A program made the translations under genes and the position numbers. Below, in pieces: positions 1 through 11,159 of a DNA stretch of 64,000 bases. Source of the stretch: Ralstonia sp. A12. Its GTDB lineage: Bacteria > Pseudomonadota > Gammaproteobacteria > Burkholderiales > Burkholderiaceae. The stretch lies in contig NZ_JSZO01000001.1 of assembly GCF_000801955.1 (NCBI RefSeq), positions 248,001 to 312,000 of the forward strand, read 5' to 3'. The notes beneath the pieces were generated by a model. The model was not told where the DNA came from, made no database searches, and saw only the letters and a program-made list of their open reading frames with translations. The stretch's first letter is position 1. Every line of letters begins with the position of its first letter.

Positions 1-2270
<2,270 letters not shown>

Positions 2271-2489
2271 ACAAGTCCCTAAACAAAGTAAGAAAACCGG
2301 TCGGATACGTGCGGGGCATTGTTCTTGTCGTCTGGCCGCACGAATCGCTTGGCTAAATGATCCGGGGCGGCCGCTGTGACATTGTCTGGCAGGCGGCGGG
2401 CCCGAATTGCTTAGCGAAACGATCGCCGCTATTCTACCGTGCCGCAGCACGATTTCTTGCCTGCGTGCTGGAAAAACCCCTCGTTTTCG

Positions 2490-3341
2490 ATGACCGACCT
2501 CGCCGCCGCATCTGCCACCCGCGCGGCCGTCCGCACTGTCTTTATCGTGTCGGATGGCACTGGGATCACCGCAGAAACCTTCGCCCACTCCATCCTGGCC
2601 CAGTTTGAGATGAAATTCCGCCAGGTGCGGATTCCATTTGTCGACACGGTCGAGAAAGCGCATGTGGCGGTCAGCAAGATCAACGAGGCATTCAATGCCG
2701 AGGGCGTTCGTCCGATCGTCTTCACCACGCTGGTGGATGCTGATGCCAATCAGATCGTCCATCGGGCCAAGGCCACCATCCTGGACATGTTCCAAACCTT
2801 CATCGAGCCGCTCGAGAAGGAACTGAACCTCAAGTCCACTCACGCCATCGGCCGCTTCCACCAGAACGCCGACACCGAGGCGTACAAGAACCGCATCGAA
2901 GCGATCAACTTTTCACTTGCGCACGATGACGGTCAGTCACACAAGAACCTGGCCGAGGCCGATGTGATCCTGGTGGGTGTGTCGCGCAGCGGCAAGACGC
3001 CGACCAGCCTCTACCTGGCGATGCAGTACGGGGTGAAATCGGCCAACTACCCGCTCATTCCGGACGATTTCGAGCGCGGCAAGCTGCCGTCGGTGCTGTA
3101 CGACTACAAGAACAAGATTTTTGGCTTGTCGATCGACCCGCAGCGCTTGTCCGAAATCCGGAACGAACGTCGCCCAGGCAGCAAATACGCCGCCATTGAG
3201 AACTGCCGCTACGAGGTCAACGAGGCCGAATCGATGATGCGGCGTGAGGGCATCAAGTGGCTGTCGTCCACACACAAGTCCATCGAAGAGATTGCGACGA
3301 CGATCCTGCAGGACGTCAAGATGGAGCGCGACAACTACTGA
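2490..3341 (+). CDS. ppsR: PEP synthase regulatory protein (bifunctional kinase/pyrophosphorylase)
   Basis: This is a DUF299 family protein. It inactivates PpsA by ADP-dependent phosphorylation of a Thr beside the catalytic His, and reactivates it by Pi-dependent dephosphorylation. The start chosen is the ATG at 2490, giving [25 protein letters not shown] and 283 residues. An in-frame upstream start at 2439 would only add a non-conserved leader. The N-terminal [13 protein letters not shown] block and the P-loop-like GVSRSGKT at residues 163-170 are both family signatures. It sits divergently next to its target ppsA, as in many proteobacteria, which supports the assignment. Confidence 0.96.
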   Translation: MTDLAAASATRAAVRTVFIVSDGTGITAETFAHSILAQFEMKFRQVRIPFVDTVEKAHVAVSKINEAFNAEGVRPIVFTTLVDADANQIVHRAKATILDMFQTFIEPLEKELNLKSTHAIGRFHQNADTEAYKNRIEAINFSLAHDDGQSHKNLAEADVILVGVSRSGKTPTSLYLAMQYGVKSANYPLIPDDFERGKLPSVLYDYKNKIFGLSIDPQRLSEIRNERRPGSKYAAIENCRYEVNEAESMMRREGIKWLSSTHKSIEEIATTILQDVKMERDNY

Positions 3342-3359
3342 GCGTCACCCCCAGCAATG

Positions 3360-3394
3360 AAAACGGCCGGACTTGTACCGGCCGTTTTGCTTTT
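3360..3394. terminator. Bidirectional intrinsic terminator after ppsR
   Basis: An 11-bp perfect stem (3360-3370 with 3378-3388, AAAACGGCCGG / CCGGCCGTTTT) encloses a 7-nt loop. It is followed on the plus strand by GCTTTT and flanked by A residues on the other side. It lies between the convergent ppsR and the hydrolase gene ending at 3418, so it can serve both. Confidence 0.8.
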
Positions 3395-3417
3395 CCGGCG
3401 CGCGGCCGGGTCCGGGT

Positions 3418-4314
3418 TCAGGCGCGATCACGCACCCAGTTGCCGCCATGCGCAGCTGCTTGCGCTGCTGGCGAAGTAGCCAAGTAGGCCAGCGCCTGCT
3501 CGGTCGAGCCCTCATGATGCGGCGTGTAGCTGGGCCGGAAGTAGCGCAGCGCGGCCCCCAACATCTTCCAGAACGACGGCAGGCAATTGCGCCGCGAGCC
3601 ATGCCACCAGCCGCGGATGAAGCCCGGAAACCGCCCCGCGCCCGGATCGCGCTTGTACATGAAGCGGAAGCCCGTGACCAGGAAGTACAGCAACAGCAGG
3701 ATCGTGGTCAGCATGTGGAAGCAGCGTTCGAGATACGTGCCGCCCATGTGCCGGAAGATATCGAACGCCACGGTGCGGTGTTCGACCTCCTCGGCGCCGT
3801 GCCAGCGCAGCAGGTCCAGCATGACCGGATCGGCGCTGGCTGCGTCCAGCCCCTTGGCGTTGAGCACCCAGTTGCCCAGATAACCGAAGAAGTGTTCCAG
3901 CGCGGCGATGATGCCCAACTGCTGCCGCAGCCAGAAGCGCGTGTGGCCAATCTTCAGGCCGAGTGGCTGCTCGCCGAGCACCTTGGAGAACAACCAGTCC
4001 AGCCGCTTGGTGAACGGCTGGGTGTCGATGCCGTGATCCTTGTAGTAGTGCGTGAGCACGCCGCCATGCGAGCGCGAGTGGACAGCCTCCTGGCGCAGGA
4101 AACCCTCGGCGTCAGAGCGCAATTTTGCGTCGGTGATCTGCGGCATAGCCTTGTTGTAGACGCGGCAGAACCACAACTCACCTGCCGGAAACAGCAGGTT
4201 CAAGATGTTGATGATGTGCGTGCTGGACGGATCGCCGGGAATCCATTGGATGGGCGTTTCTTTCCAATCGAAGCGGACGTGGCGGGCCTTGATGTAGTAA
4301 TCGGGCGCGGTCAT
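3418..4314 (-). CDS. Metal-dependent hydrolase family protein (PF10118-like)
   Basis: A 298-residue protein beginning MTAPDYYIKARHVRFDWKE. The start is the ATG at 4314; the open frame continues upstream, but that part lacks family character and overlaps the next gene. It resembles the predicted metal-dependent hydrolases of PF10118. Visible candidate metal ligands are RQEAVHSRSHGG, AALEHFFGYL and HGAEEVEHRTVAFDIF, which form an ExxH-rich helical pattern reminiscent of di-metal carboxylate proteins. A hydrophobic stretch TTILLLLYFLVTGF lies near residue 210. It is the last gene of the three-gene cluster with the hydrolase-SDR fusion and the M24-like gene. The substrate is unknown; a role in lipid or xenobiotic turnover is inferred from the neighbours. 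Confidence 0.8.
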   Translation of the reverse strand: MTAPDYYIKARHVRFDWKETPIQWIPGDPSSTHIINILNLLFPAGELWFCRVYNKAMPQITDAKLRSDAEGFLRQEAVHSRSHGGVLTHYYKDHGIDTQPFTKRLDWLFSKVLGEQPLGLKIGHTRFWLRQQLGIIAALEHFFGYLGNWVLNAKGLDAASADPVMLDLLRWHGAEEVEHRTVAFDIFRHMGGTYLERCFHMLTTILLLLYFLVTGFRFMYKRDPGAGRFPGFIRGWWHGSRRNCLPSFWKMLGAALRYFRPSYTPHHEGSTEQALAYLATSPAAQAAAHGGNWVRDRA

Positions 4315-4358
4315 GGTGGTCTCCTGTCGTTCTTGTGTGCGTGGGACGGGCTGCCGGC

Positions 4359-6158
4359 TCAATGCCCAGCCATGCTCACGCGTGCGATCAGCCGACTGAG
4401 CCATTGCGCATAGCGTGAGATGAAGCGCGACGAATGCGCCTCGATGCCAATCGTGACCACCGGCTTGTTGCGCAGCACGGCACGCAGCATGGCTTTGGCA
4501 ACGGACTCGGGCTTCAGGCCGCGCAGTTGATAGAGCTTGGTCGCACGTGCGCGCAGTTGGGCCTGCTGCGCCTCGGTCGTGCCGGCGTAAACGGTGGAGG
4601 CCATGATTCCGGTCTCGGCAAAACCCGGGCAGATGGCCGATACGCCAATACCTTGCCCCGCCAGTTCGCCGCGCATGCACTCGGACAGCATCAGCACGGC
4701 GGCCTTGGTAGTCGCATACGCCGCGAGATCACGCGACGGAGCAAAAGCAGCGGCTGACGCGGTATTCAGGATGTGCCCGCCCTGCCCGCGCGCCACCATC
4801 TGCTTGGCGAACAGCCGTGCACCATGGATCACGCCCCACACGTTCACATGCAGGATGCGTTGCCAATCGCGCTCGGAGGTGTCGACAATGCCGCCGGCCA
4901 TGCCGATGCCCGCGTTGTTGACGACGATGTCTGCGCCACCCAACTCCTTGCCGACCCAAGCGACCAGAGCCTCCATCTGCTCAGCATTGCCCACGTCAGC
5001 GACGCGTGCCCAAGCCTTGCCGCCGGCAAGGCGGATCAGCGTCGCGGTGCGTTCAGCGTCTTCTGCGCGAATGTCGACCGCGGCGATGGCCGCGCCCTGC
5101 TCGGCAAATTCCAGTGCCGCACAACGGCCGATACCGCTGCCCGCGCCGGTGATGACAGCCAGCTTGCCCGTGAGCGGTTTGCGTTCGCCATACTGGCGAG
5201 CACGCTGCAGCACTTCGGATTCCGGCTTGCCCTCAGCGTGCTCGATCAGCTCGCGCGCCATCTCGGCCATGCGCTCGGCATGCGTCACAGGCAGCCAGTG
5301 GCGCGCCACAACTTCGCGCCGCCAGTAGTTAGGCACCCAGCGCGACAGGTCTTCAGACAGCGCGGGGCTGACGTACTTGTCCAGCGTCGGCACGATCACC
5401 TGCACGGGTGCATGTGCGTAGCGCTTGCGCGGCGTGAACAGGCTGCGGATGAAGTTGGCGCGATACAGCGAGACGCCACGCACGCCATCAGCCGTTTGCG
5501 TGGCGCGCGGCACAATGGGGGTCTTCTCCACGCGACGCAGCACGCGCGGCCAGGCACGGCCCAGCCATAGGCGCCAGCTCAACTCCGGCACGATCGGCAG
5601 GTGGAACAGCAGCACGTACCATGAGCGCACAAGCTGCCCCAGCATCTTGCCCAGTGACGACGGCGTCGGCCGCAACAACCGCGCGCGCATCCAATGGCCC
5701 ACGTGGTCCAAACATGGCCCCGAGCACGACGTGTATGACGCGACGCGCCCACGCAGGCGCTCCTCCGTCACGAACTCCCACGACTGGATCGAACCCCAGT
5801 CGTGCGCAATCAGGTGGACGGGCTTGCCCGGGCTGAGCGCATCGATGACGGCGATGAAGTCGTCGGTCAACTTGGCAAAGGTGTAATTGCGCATGCCCCT
5901 GGGCGCGCTCGATTGCCCCGCACCGCGCACGTCGTAGGCGATGACGTAGTAGTCGCGGACGAGCAGCGGTGCCATCTCGTGCCAGACCTCGCTGTTGTCC
6001 GGATAGCCGTGGACGAGCACAACGGTCGGGCGCGCTGGATCACCCCAGGTCTTGACGGCGAGAGCGACGTCGCCCGATTGCACCGTTCGCTCGGCACGTG
6101 GAAAAGCAGTAGCCGGCTCGAACAGCGCCAGCGGGGCCTCTTCAAGAAGCGTTTTCAT
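4359..6158 (-). CDS. Alpha/beta hydrolase-SDR oxidoreductase fusion (EphD-like)
   Basis: A 599-residue two-domain enzyme. The N-terminal half is an alpha/beta hydrolase: HGYPDN oxyanion motif, nucleophile elbow HDWGS with Asp as expected of epoxide hydrolases and dehalogenases, and a candidate catalytic His in LPVTHAERM. From about residue 330 a classical short-chain dehydrogenase follows: TGAGSGIG cofactor loop, NNAG, catalytic Ser in LNTASAAAF and YATTK. The same architecture occurs in Mycobacterium tuberculosis EphD (Rv2214c), which acts in mycolic acid metabolism. The substrate here is unknown; hydrolysis followed by oxidation or reduction of one lipophilic compound is an inference. The gene starts 17 bp after the M24-like gene, so co-transcription is likely. 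Confidence 0.9.
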   Translation of the reverse strand: MKTLLEEAPLALFEPATAFPRAERTVQSGDVALAVKTWGDPARPTVVLVHGYPDNSEVWHEMAPLLVRDYYVIAYDVRGAGQSSAPRGMRNYTFAKLTDDFIAVIDALSPGKPVHLIAHDWGSIQSWEFVTEERLRGRVASYTSCSGPCLDHVGHWMRARLLRPTPSSLGKMLGQLVRSWYVLLFHLPIVPELSWRLWLGRAWPRVLRRVEKTPIVPRATQTADGVRGVSLYRANFIRSLFTPRKRYAHAPVQVIVPTLDKYVSPALSEDLSRWVPNYWRREVVARHWLPVTHAERMAEMARELIEHAEGKPESEVLQRARQYGERKPLTGKLAVITGAGSGIGRCAALEFAEQGAAIAAVDIRAEDAERTATLIRLAGGKAWARVADVGNAEQMEALVAWVGKELGGADIVVNNAGIGMAGGIVDTSERDWQRILHVNVWGVIHGARLFAKQMVARGQGGHILNTASAAAFAPSRDLAAYATTKAAVLMLSECMRGELAGQGIGVSAICPGFAETGIMASTVYAGTTEAQQAQLRARATKLYQLRGLKPESVAKAMLRAVLRNKPVVTIGIEAHSSRFISRYAQWLSRLIARVSMAGH

Positions 6159-6175
6159 CTGGGCCTCCGCGAGCG

Positions 6176-7051
6176 TCAGGCGGCGCGCTGCTGCGCAAGC
6201 TGGCGCTGCTGCGAGCGGCGCACGTGCGGCAGGTCATCGTCGAGCCAGTAGGCGTCGTCTTCGGTGATGACGAGCAGCTCTTCGAACTTGGCGCCCACGC
6301 CATGGAAGCCCAGGTGCGGCTCAACGGCCCACAGGCCGGGCACGGGTGCGTGCTCGGAGCGGCGGTCGATCGACCACAGTGGCGACCATCCCTCCTGCTT
6401 GCCGCTACGCACCTGGTCGAGAATCAGGTTGCGCGTGGCGTTCAGCCCGAAGCGCGCCACGAAACGCGGCTTGGATGGGCTGTCCAGCTTGGCCACGCGA
6501 TGCGCCAGCACTTTGAACGGATAGGCCTTGTGGCGGGGCTCAACGCCCTGCTTCATGCAGAGCTGGTCAACCGCGCGCGCTACCTCGGCCATCGGGCGAC
6601 GCTCGCGGATCAGGCGCACGATCAGCTCCCGGTGCGCCATCAGATCGTCCAGAAGTTGTTCGAGGATGGCGTTCTGGCCCAGACACGTGGCATAGCCCAC
6701 ATCGGCAATCACACCATTGCGCACCGGCGCCACGTCCAGGATGACCGGCATGTTCTCCTCCAGCCGCCGCGACGACGGGAAGAACGCCATGTTGAAACCC
6801 GCCATGTGCGTCAGACCCGAAAAACCCTGGAACGCCGTGCGATCGCCAAACCAGGCGAACGGTTTGTGCAGCCAGTCGTGCACGCCGCGATCACCCAACC
6901 ACTCGGTGAGCAGCTTGGCCGCGTCTTTCTCGGTCATGCCCGGGCGCAGCATGCCTCCGACGGCCTCGACGCATTGATAGGCGAGTTGTTGGATTTCGCG
7001 AAACTGCGCGAGCTCGTCGACATTGACGCGCGCCAGGGCGGGGTTCGGCAT
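6176..7051 (-). CDS. M24 family metallopeptidase-like protein
   Basis: A 291-residue protein with the pita-bread fold signature of methionine aminopeptidase/prolidase. The five expected metal ligands are all visible in order: Asp in VILDVAP, Asp in IADVGYA, His in LAHRVAKL, Glu in AVEPHLGFHG and Glu in KFEELLVI. It lacks the N-terminal creatinase-type domain of Xaa-Pro aminopeptidases and has an unusual Trp-rich insertion (HDWLHKPFAWFGDRTAF). It may act on a non-peptide or modified substrate; creatinase shows that the fold can do this. It is the first gene of the cluster, 53 bp from a candidate promoter with a palindromic spacer. Confidence 0.85.
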   Translation of the reverse strand: MPNPALARVNVDELAQFREIQQLAYQCVEAVGGMLRPGMTEKDAAKLLTEWLGDRGVHDWLHKPFAWFGDRTAFQGFSGLTHMAGFNMAFFPSSRRLEENMPVILDVAPVRNGVIADVGYATCLGQNAILEQLLDDLMAHRELIVRLIRERRPMAEVARAVDQLCMKQGVEPRHKAYPFKVLAHRVAKLDSPSKPRFVARFGLNATRNLILDQVRSGKQEGWSPLWSIDRRSEHAPVPGLWAVEPHLGFHGVGAKFEELLVITEDDAYWLDDDLPHVRRSQQRQLAQQRAA

Positions 7052-7103
7052 TGCCGGTCTCCTTGAGGCTGGTTATCGAGGGGCGCTCAATGGCACCACG
7101 CCC

Positions 7104-7132
7104 AATGTTCCATTACTCAATGGCAAAGTCAA
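7104..7132 (-). promoter_or_regulatory. Candidate promoter with palindromic operator for the M24/EphD-like cluster
   Basis: On the minus strand TTGACT (7132-7127) is followed 17 nt later by AACATT (7109-7104), a fair -35 and a weak -10. The spacer holds the perfect inverted repeat CCATT-GAGT-AATGG (7123-7110). CTCAATGGCA is also directly repeated at 7086-7095 and 7116-7125. A repressor site overlapping the promoter is plausible; no regulator gene is adjacent. Confidence 0.45.
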
Positions 7133-7192
7133 TGCGGGACTTTTCTGGCGTTTGAAAACGCCGTGTGACCGGTAATCAACAGGAAAATGAGA

Positions 7193-7975
7193 TCAGCCAG
7201 CGCGGCGCTGGCGTACCGCCTCGAACAGGCAGATGGCGGCTGCGGCAGCCACATTGAGCGATTCCATGCCGCCCGGCTGGGGAATCGTCACCGGCGTCGT
7301 CACGGCCGACAACCACGTGTCAGACACGCCCGCGCCTTCGTTGCCGAACACCCAGCCAACAGGTGCACCCAACGGCACATCGAAAACCGCCTGCTTGGCG
7401 TGCGACGACGTTGCCAGCAACGGCACCTGGAGGCGCGAATGCACGCTTTCGAACGTGCAATGCTCGACGATGTTCAGGTGGAAATGCGCACCCATCGCTG
7501 CGCGCAACGTCTTGGCCGACCACGCGAACGCGCAGCCTGCCGTCATGAACACATCGCGCACGCCCGCCGCCGCCGCGCAGCGCAGGATGGAGCCGACGTT
7601 GCCTGCATCTTGAATGCCGTCGAGGATCACACAATCGGCATCGATGGCATGCGGCAGATGGCCTTCCGGCGTTTCGATCAAGGCGATCAGATCCACGCCG
7701 TTGACAACCGTGGTGAGCTGAGAAAACAGGTTGTCGGCCAGCAGGATGATGGTCTGCTGATCGATGCGATCGAGCAGCGTTGCGACTTCCGGATGCGCGA
7801 CATGGCGCTCTGAAACCAGAATCTGGTCCGGCGTATGGCCAGCATCCAGATAGGCGGCGACGAGGTGCACGCCATCCAGCACGGATTGCCCCGCGCGCCG
7901 GCGCTGCTGCGTCGAGCCCGACAGCGCCTTGAGGTGCTTGAACACCGCGTTATCGCGGGAAGTGATGTGCTTCAT
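7193..7975 (-). CDS. TrmH/SpoU family RNA 2'-O-methyltransferase
   Basis: A 260-residue SPOUT methyltransferase using S-adenosylmethionine on rRNA or tRNA ribose. An N-terminal substrate-binding domain (about residues 1-100) precedes the three SpoU motifs: LDGIQDAGNVGSILRCA, VFGNEGAGVS and IPQPGGMESLNVAAAAAI, the last two forming the trefoil-knot SAM site. It starts 5 bp after the rnhB stop and ends the large translation/envelope gene run. It resembles RlmB-like proteins, but the target nucleotide cannot be read from sequence. Confidence 0.92.
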   Translation of the reverse strand: MKHITSRDNAVFKHLKALSGSTQQRRRAGQSVLDGVHLVAAYLDAGHTPDQILVSERHVAHPEVATLLDRIDQQTIILLADNLFSQLTTVVNGVDLIALIETPEGHLPHAIDADCVILDGIQDAGNVGSILRCAAAAGVRDVFMTAGCAFAWSAKTLRAAMGAHFHLNIVEHCTFESVHSRLQVPLLATSSHAKQAVFDVPLGAPVGWVFGNEGAGVSDTWLSAVTTPVTIPQPGGMESLNVAAAAAICLFEAVRQRRAG

Positions 7976-7980
7976 GAAAA

Positions 7981-8667
7981 TCAGTTGTCCCAGGCAGGGC
8001 TGACATCGGCCCTGGTTGCGGGCTGCGCTTCAAGCGCACGGCGCACCGGTGCGAACGAACGGCGATGATGCGGCGTCACGCCATGCGCCTCAATGGCAGC
8101 CAGGTGCTGGGGCGTACCGTAACCGGCGTGCACGTCAAAACCGTACTGCGGAAACTCCGCATGCAGTGCAACCAACTGCCGGTCACGCGTGACCTTGGCA
8201 AGGATCGACGCCGCTGAAATCTCCTGCACCAGCGCATCGCCCTTGACGATGGCCTCCACGGCAAACGGCACCTGCGGGCAACGATTGCCGTCCACCTGCA
8301 CAAGATCCGGCAACGTGCCTTTTGCTGCCACGCCCCGCACGGCGCGCTGCATGGCCAGCATGGTCGCATGCAGGATGTTGATGCGATCGATCTCTTCGAC
8401 GGTCGCTTCAGCCACGTGCCAGGCGAGCGCCTTTTCGAGGATCTCGTCGTACAGCGCCTCACGCTTCTTGGCGGTGAGGATCTTGGAGTCGGCCAGCCCG
8501 GCAATCGGCTTGCGCGGATCGAGGATGACGGCCGCGGCCGTGACCGGTCCAGCCAACGGCCCACGTCCTGCTTCGTCCACACCGCACAGGATGCGTGCGC
8601 GCTCGCCTGCCGGCGCTTGCGACAGCAGCAGGCCGAGCTGATCCGGATTGGGTTTGCGGGAAGCCAT
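7981..8667 (-). CDS. rnhB: Ribonuclease HII
   Basis: RNase HII removes ribonucleotides and RNA primers from RNA-DNA hybrids. The acidic metal-binding residues are in [15 protein letters not shown] (D and E) and in LVQVDGN, with conserved [15 protein letters not shown] downstream. The ATG at 8667 ([12 protein letters not shown], 228 residues) is chosen. An in-frame GTG at 8685 would overlap the end of lpxB by 14 nt. With the chosen start the gap to the lpxB stop is only 4 bp, consistent with translational coupling. Confidence 0.95.
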   Translation of the reverse strand: MASRKPNPDQLGLLLSQAPAGERARILCGVDEAGRGPLAGPVTAAAVILDPRKPIAGLADSKILTAKKREALYDEILEKALAWHVAEATVEEIDRINILHATMLAMQRAVRGVAAKGTLPDLVQVDGNRCPQVPFAVEAIVKGDALVQEISAASILAKVTRDRQLVALHAEFPQYGFDVHAGYGTPQHLAAIEAHGVTPHHRRSFAPVRRALEAQPATRADVSPAWDN

Positions 8668-8671
8668 GGCG

Positions 8672-9850
8672 TCAAAGTTTCCCACGGCTGCGCAGCAGAT
8701 CGACCACGACCTTCGCGCCGATCTCCGCCATGTTCTGCTTGAGCGTCAGGTGCATCTGCGTGAAATGCTCGCGCAGGAATGCCGCATTGGCGTGGTCGCT
8801 CAATTGCAGCAGCGTCTCACGTGCCAGTGCCTCGGGCGTCGCGTCATCCTGCAGTAGCTCGGGCACGACAAAGCGGCCGGACAGGATGTTCGGCAGCCCC
8901 ACGTACGGCAGATAGCCCTTGCGCTTCATGATCTGCGCCGTCAACCAGGGCACCTTGTAGGTGATGACCATGGGCTTCTTGTACAACGCGGCTTCCAAGG
9001 TGGCTGTGCCACTGGCGAGCAGAATGACATCGGCGGCTTCCATCGCTGCGTGCGACTGACCGTCGACCACCCACAGATGCAGGCCCGGATGCTCGGCAAG
9101 CAGGGCATCGATCCGCTCACGCAATGTCGCGTTGGCGGCCGGCAGCACAAATGCGATGTCCGGCTCGACCGCCTGCATGCGCGCCATGGCGGCAAACAGC
9201 GTCGGCCCCAGGTTCTTGACCTCGGAGTTACGGCTGCCCGGCAGCACCGCCACGACCTTGCGGCCCAGCGGAAGACCCAGGCGTGTGCGTGCGCCTTCCA
9301 CGTCCGGCACCAGCGGAATCACATCCGCCAGGGGATGGCCGACATACGTGGCAGGAATGCCCGCGCGAGCATAGATCTCCGGCTCGAACGGGAACAGGCA
9401 GAGGATGTGGTCAACCGCACGCGCGATCGTCTTGATACGCCCGGCGCGCCACGCCCAGATCGACGGGCTGACGAAGTGCACCACAGGCACACCTGCCCGC
9501 CGCATGGCGATCTCGACGTTGAAATTGAAGTCCGGCGCGTCAACGCCGATGAAGGCCAAGGGGGGCTTGGCCAGCAGGTCCTGCTTGAGTTCCTTGCGAA
9601 TGGCGAGAATCTCACGCAGTTGACCAAGCACCTCCACGTAGCCGTTGACCGACAGCTTGTGCATCGGCCAGTTCGACTGAAAGCCCTGCTCCGCCATGCG
9701 TGCACCGCCGATGCCGTTGTAGGCAATATCGAACGGCAGCTGCGCATGCAGCCCCTTGAGCAGCAGCGAGGCCAGCAGATCGCCGGACGCCTCGCCGGCT
9801 ACCATGCCGATGCGGCGTACCGGCGCAGCCCCCTGGGCCTGCTCGGTCAA
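8672..9850 (-). CDS. lpxB: Lipid-A-disaccharide synthase
   Basis: This GT19 glycosyltransferase condenses UDP-2,3-diacylglucosamine with lipid X at the inner membrane. The 392-residue protein starts [30 protein letters not shown], matching the family N-terminus. The initiator is a TTG at 9850 that overlaps the lpxA stop (TTGA). Other family blocks visible are GIGGARM, DAPDFN, WAWRAGR and [13 protein letters not shown]. The gene lies in the usual lpxD-fabZ-lpxA-lpxB order. Confidence 0.97.
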   Translation of the reverse strand: MTEQAQGAAPVRRIGMVAGEASGDLLASLLLKGLHAQLPFDIAYNGIGGARMAEQGFQSNWPMHKLSVNGYVEVLGQLREILAIRKELKQDLLAKPPLAFIGVDAPDFNFNVEIAMRRAGVPVVHFVSPSIWAWRAGRIKTIARAVDHILCLFPFEPEIYARAGIPATYVGHPLADVIPLVPDVEGARTRLGLPLGRKVVAVLPGSRNSEVKNLGPTLFAAMARMQAVEPDIAFVLPAANATLRERIDALLAEHPGLHLWVVDGQSHAAMEAADVILLASGTATLEAALYKKPMVITYKVPWLTAQIMKRKGYLPYVGLPNILSGRFVVPELLQDDATPEALARETLLQLSDHANAAFLREHFTQMHLTLKQNMAEIGAKVVVDLLRSRGKL

Positions 9851-10659
9851 CGTACGATGCCGCGCTTGGTGGCGGCGATGAAGTCAGCAAACGCGGTCAA
9901 CACTTCACGCGTCGGGGCATCGTCGGTCTGGGCGGTCTGCGCCGCAATCTCGGCCTTGGCCTGATCGAAGCTCAGGTCGCTCTTGTAGAGCAGCTTGTAC
10001 GCCTGGCGCAGGCCGGTGATCTGCTCGGCCGTGAAGCCGCGGCGGCGCAGGCCTTCCACGTTGATACCGTGCGGCGCGGCCTTGTTGCCGCCCTTGTCGC
10101 TAGCGGCGATCACAAACGGCGGCACATCCTGCACCAACGCCGATGCACCGCCCAGCATCGCATGCGCGCCGATGCGCACGAACTGATGCACACCCGACAT
10201 GCCGCCGAGAATGGCCCAGTCGCCCACTTCCACGTGGCCGGCAATCTGCGCGTTGCTGGAGAACACCGTGTGGTTGCCCACGCGGCAATCGTGCGCGATG
10301 TGCACGTAGGCCATGATCCAGTTGTCGTCGCCAATGGACGTAATGCCGGCATCCTGTGAGGTACCGGTGTGGATCGTGGTGAATTCGCGAATGGTATTGC
10401 GGTCGCCAACGATGAGCTGCGTCGGCTCATCGCGGTACTTCATGTCCTGCGGACGGCCGCCCACCGAGGCGAAGTGGCCGATGCTATTGTCGCGACCCAG
10501 CGTGGTGTAGCCCTCGACCACCGTGTGGTGGCCAACACGCGTGCCCGCGCCCATGCGCACATTCGGCCCGACGACGGTGAAGGCACCAATCTCGACGCTC
10601 GAATCCAGCTCGGCCTTCGGGTCGATCTGCGCGGTCGGATGGATCTTGCTCGTGGTCAT
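9847..10659 (-). CDS. lpxA: UDP-N-acetylglucosamine O-acyltransferase
   Basis: LpxA performs the first step of lipid A synthesis, transferring a hydroxyacyl chain from ACP to UDP-GlcNAc. The protein has 270 residues from the ATG at 10659 ([18 protein letters not shown]). An N-terminal left-handed beta-helix of hexapeptide repeats runs to about residue 190. The catalytic His is in the [12 protein letters not shown] segment, and a helical C-terminal domain begins near [12 protein letters not shown]. The start overlaps the fabZ stop by ATGA and the stop overlaps the lpxB TTG start, so all three genes look translationally coupled. Confidence 0.98.
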   Translation of the reverse strand: MTTSKIHPTAQIDPKAELDSSVEIGAFTVVGPNVRMGAGTRVGHHTVVEGYTTLGRDNSIGHFASVGGRPQDMKYRDEPTQLIVGDRNTIREFTTIHTGTSQDAGITSIGDDNWIMAYVHIAHDCRVGNHTVFSSNAQIAGHVEVGDWAILGGMSGVHQFVRIGAHAMLGGASALVQDVPPFVIAASDKGGNKAAPHGINVEGLRRRGFTAEQITGLRQAYKLLYKSDLSFDQAKAEIAAQTAQTDDAPTREVLTAFADFIAATKRGIVR

Positions 10660-11159
10660 GCGGCTCCCTTCGGTTCGTCCTTGACGATCGCGCACATGAT
10701 TTCGGCCTCGGCGGCAAGCTTGTCTTCCACCATCGCATACACCTTGAACTTCCAGAAACCGCGCTTGCCGCGCAGCACTTCTGCATGCAGGCAAAGCTGG
10801 TCGCCCGGCACCACCTGGCTCTTGAAACGCGCGCCGTCAATTGCCGTGAACAGGTAGAGATCGTTCTCGTTACGCTGGTGGCCTGGCTCACCGAAGGTCA
10901 GCAGCGCGGCAGTCTGCGCCAGCGCTTCGAGAATCAGCACGCCCGGCATGACCGGATGCCCCGGGAAGTGACCATTGAAGAATGGCTCGTTGAACGTGAC
11001 GTTCTTGATTGCCTTGATGCGCTTGCCGGCTTCCAACTCAACCACGCGATCCACCAGCAGCATCGGGTAACGATGCGGCAGCAAATCGAGGATCTTCTTG
11101 ATGTTGAAATCGCTGACGAGGCTCGTCGTCGCGCTCGTCACATTCGATGCTTCAGTCAT
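10656..11159 (-). CDS. fabZ: 3-hydroxyacyl-ACP dehydratase FabZ
   Basis: FabZ dehydrates beta-hydroxyacyl-ACP in fatty acid elongation. It competes with LpxA and LpxD for the hydroxyacyl-ACP pool, which fits its place between them. The hot-dog fold protein has 167 residues and the active-site His/Glu block [19 protein letters not shown] short non-conserved N-terminus (about 17 residues) precedes [21 protein letters not shown] overlaps are present at both ends. Confidence 0.98.
   Translation of the reverse strand: MTEASNVTSATTSLVSDFNIKKILDLLPHRYPMLLVDRVVELEAGKRIKAIKNVTFNEPFFNGHFPGHPVMPGVLILEALAQTAALLTFGEPGHQRNENDLYLFTAIDGARFKSQVVPGDQLCLHAEVLRGKRGFWKFKVYAMVEDKLAAEAEIMCAIVKDEPKGAA

Noticed and set aside
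7147-7162. GGCGTT/AACGCC hairpin after the rRNA methyltransferase gene as a terminator
   Set aside because: The stem is only 6 bp and no T-run follows on the minus strand.
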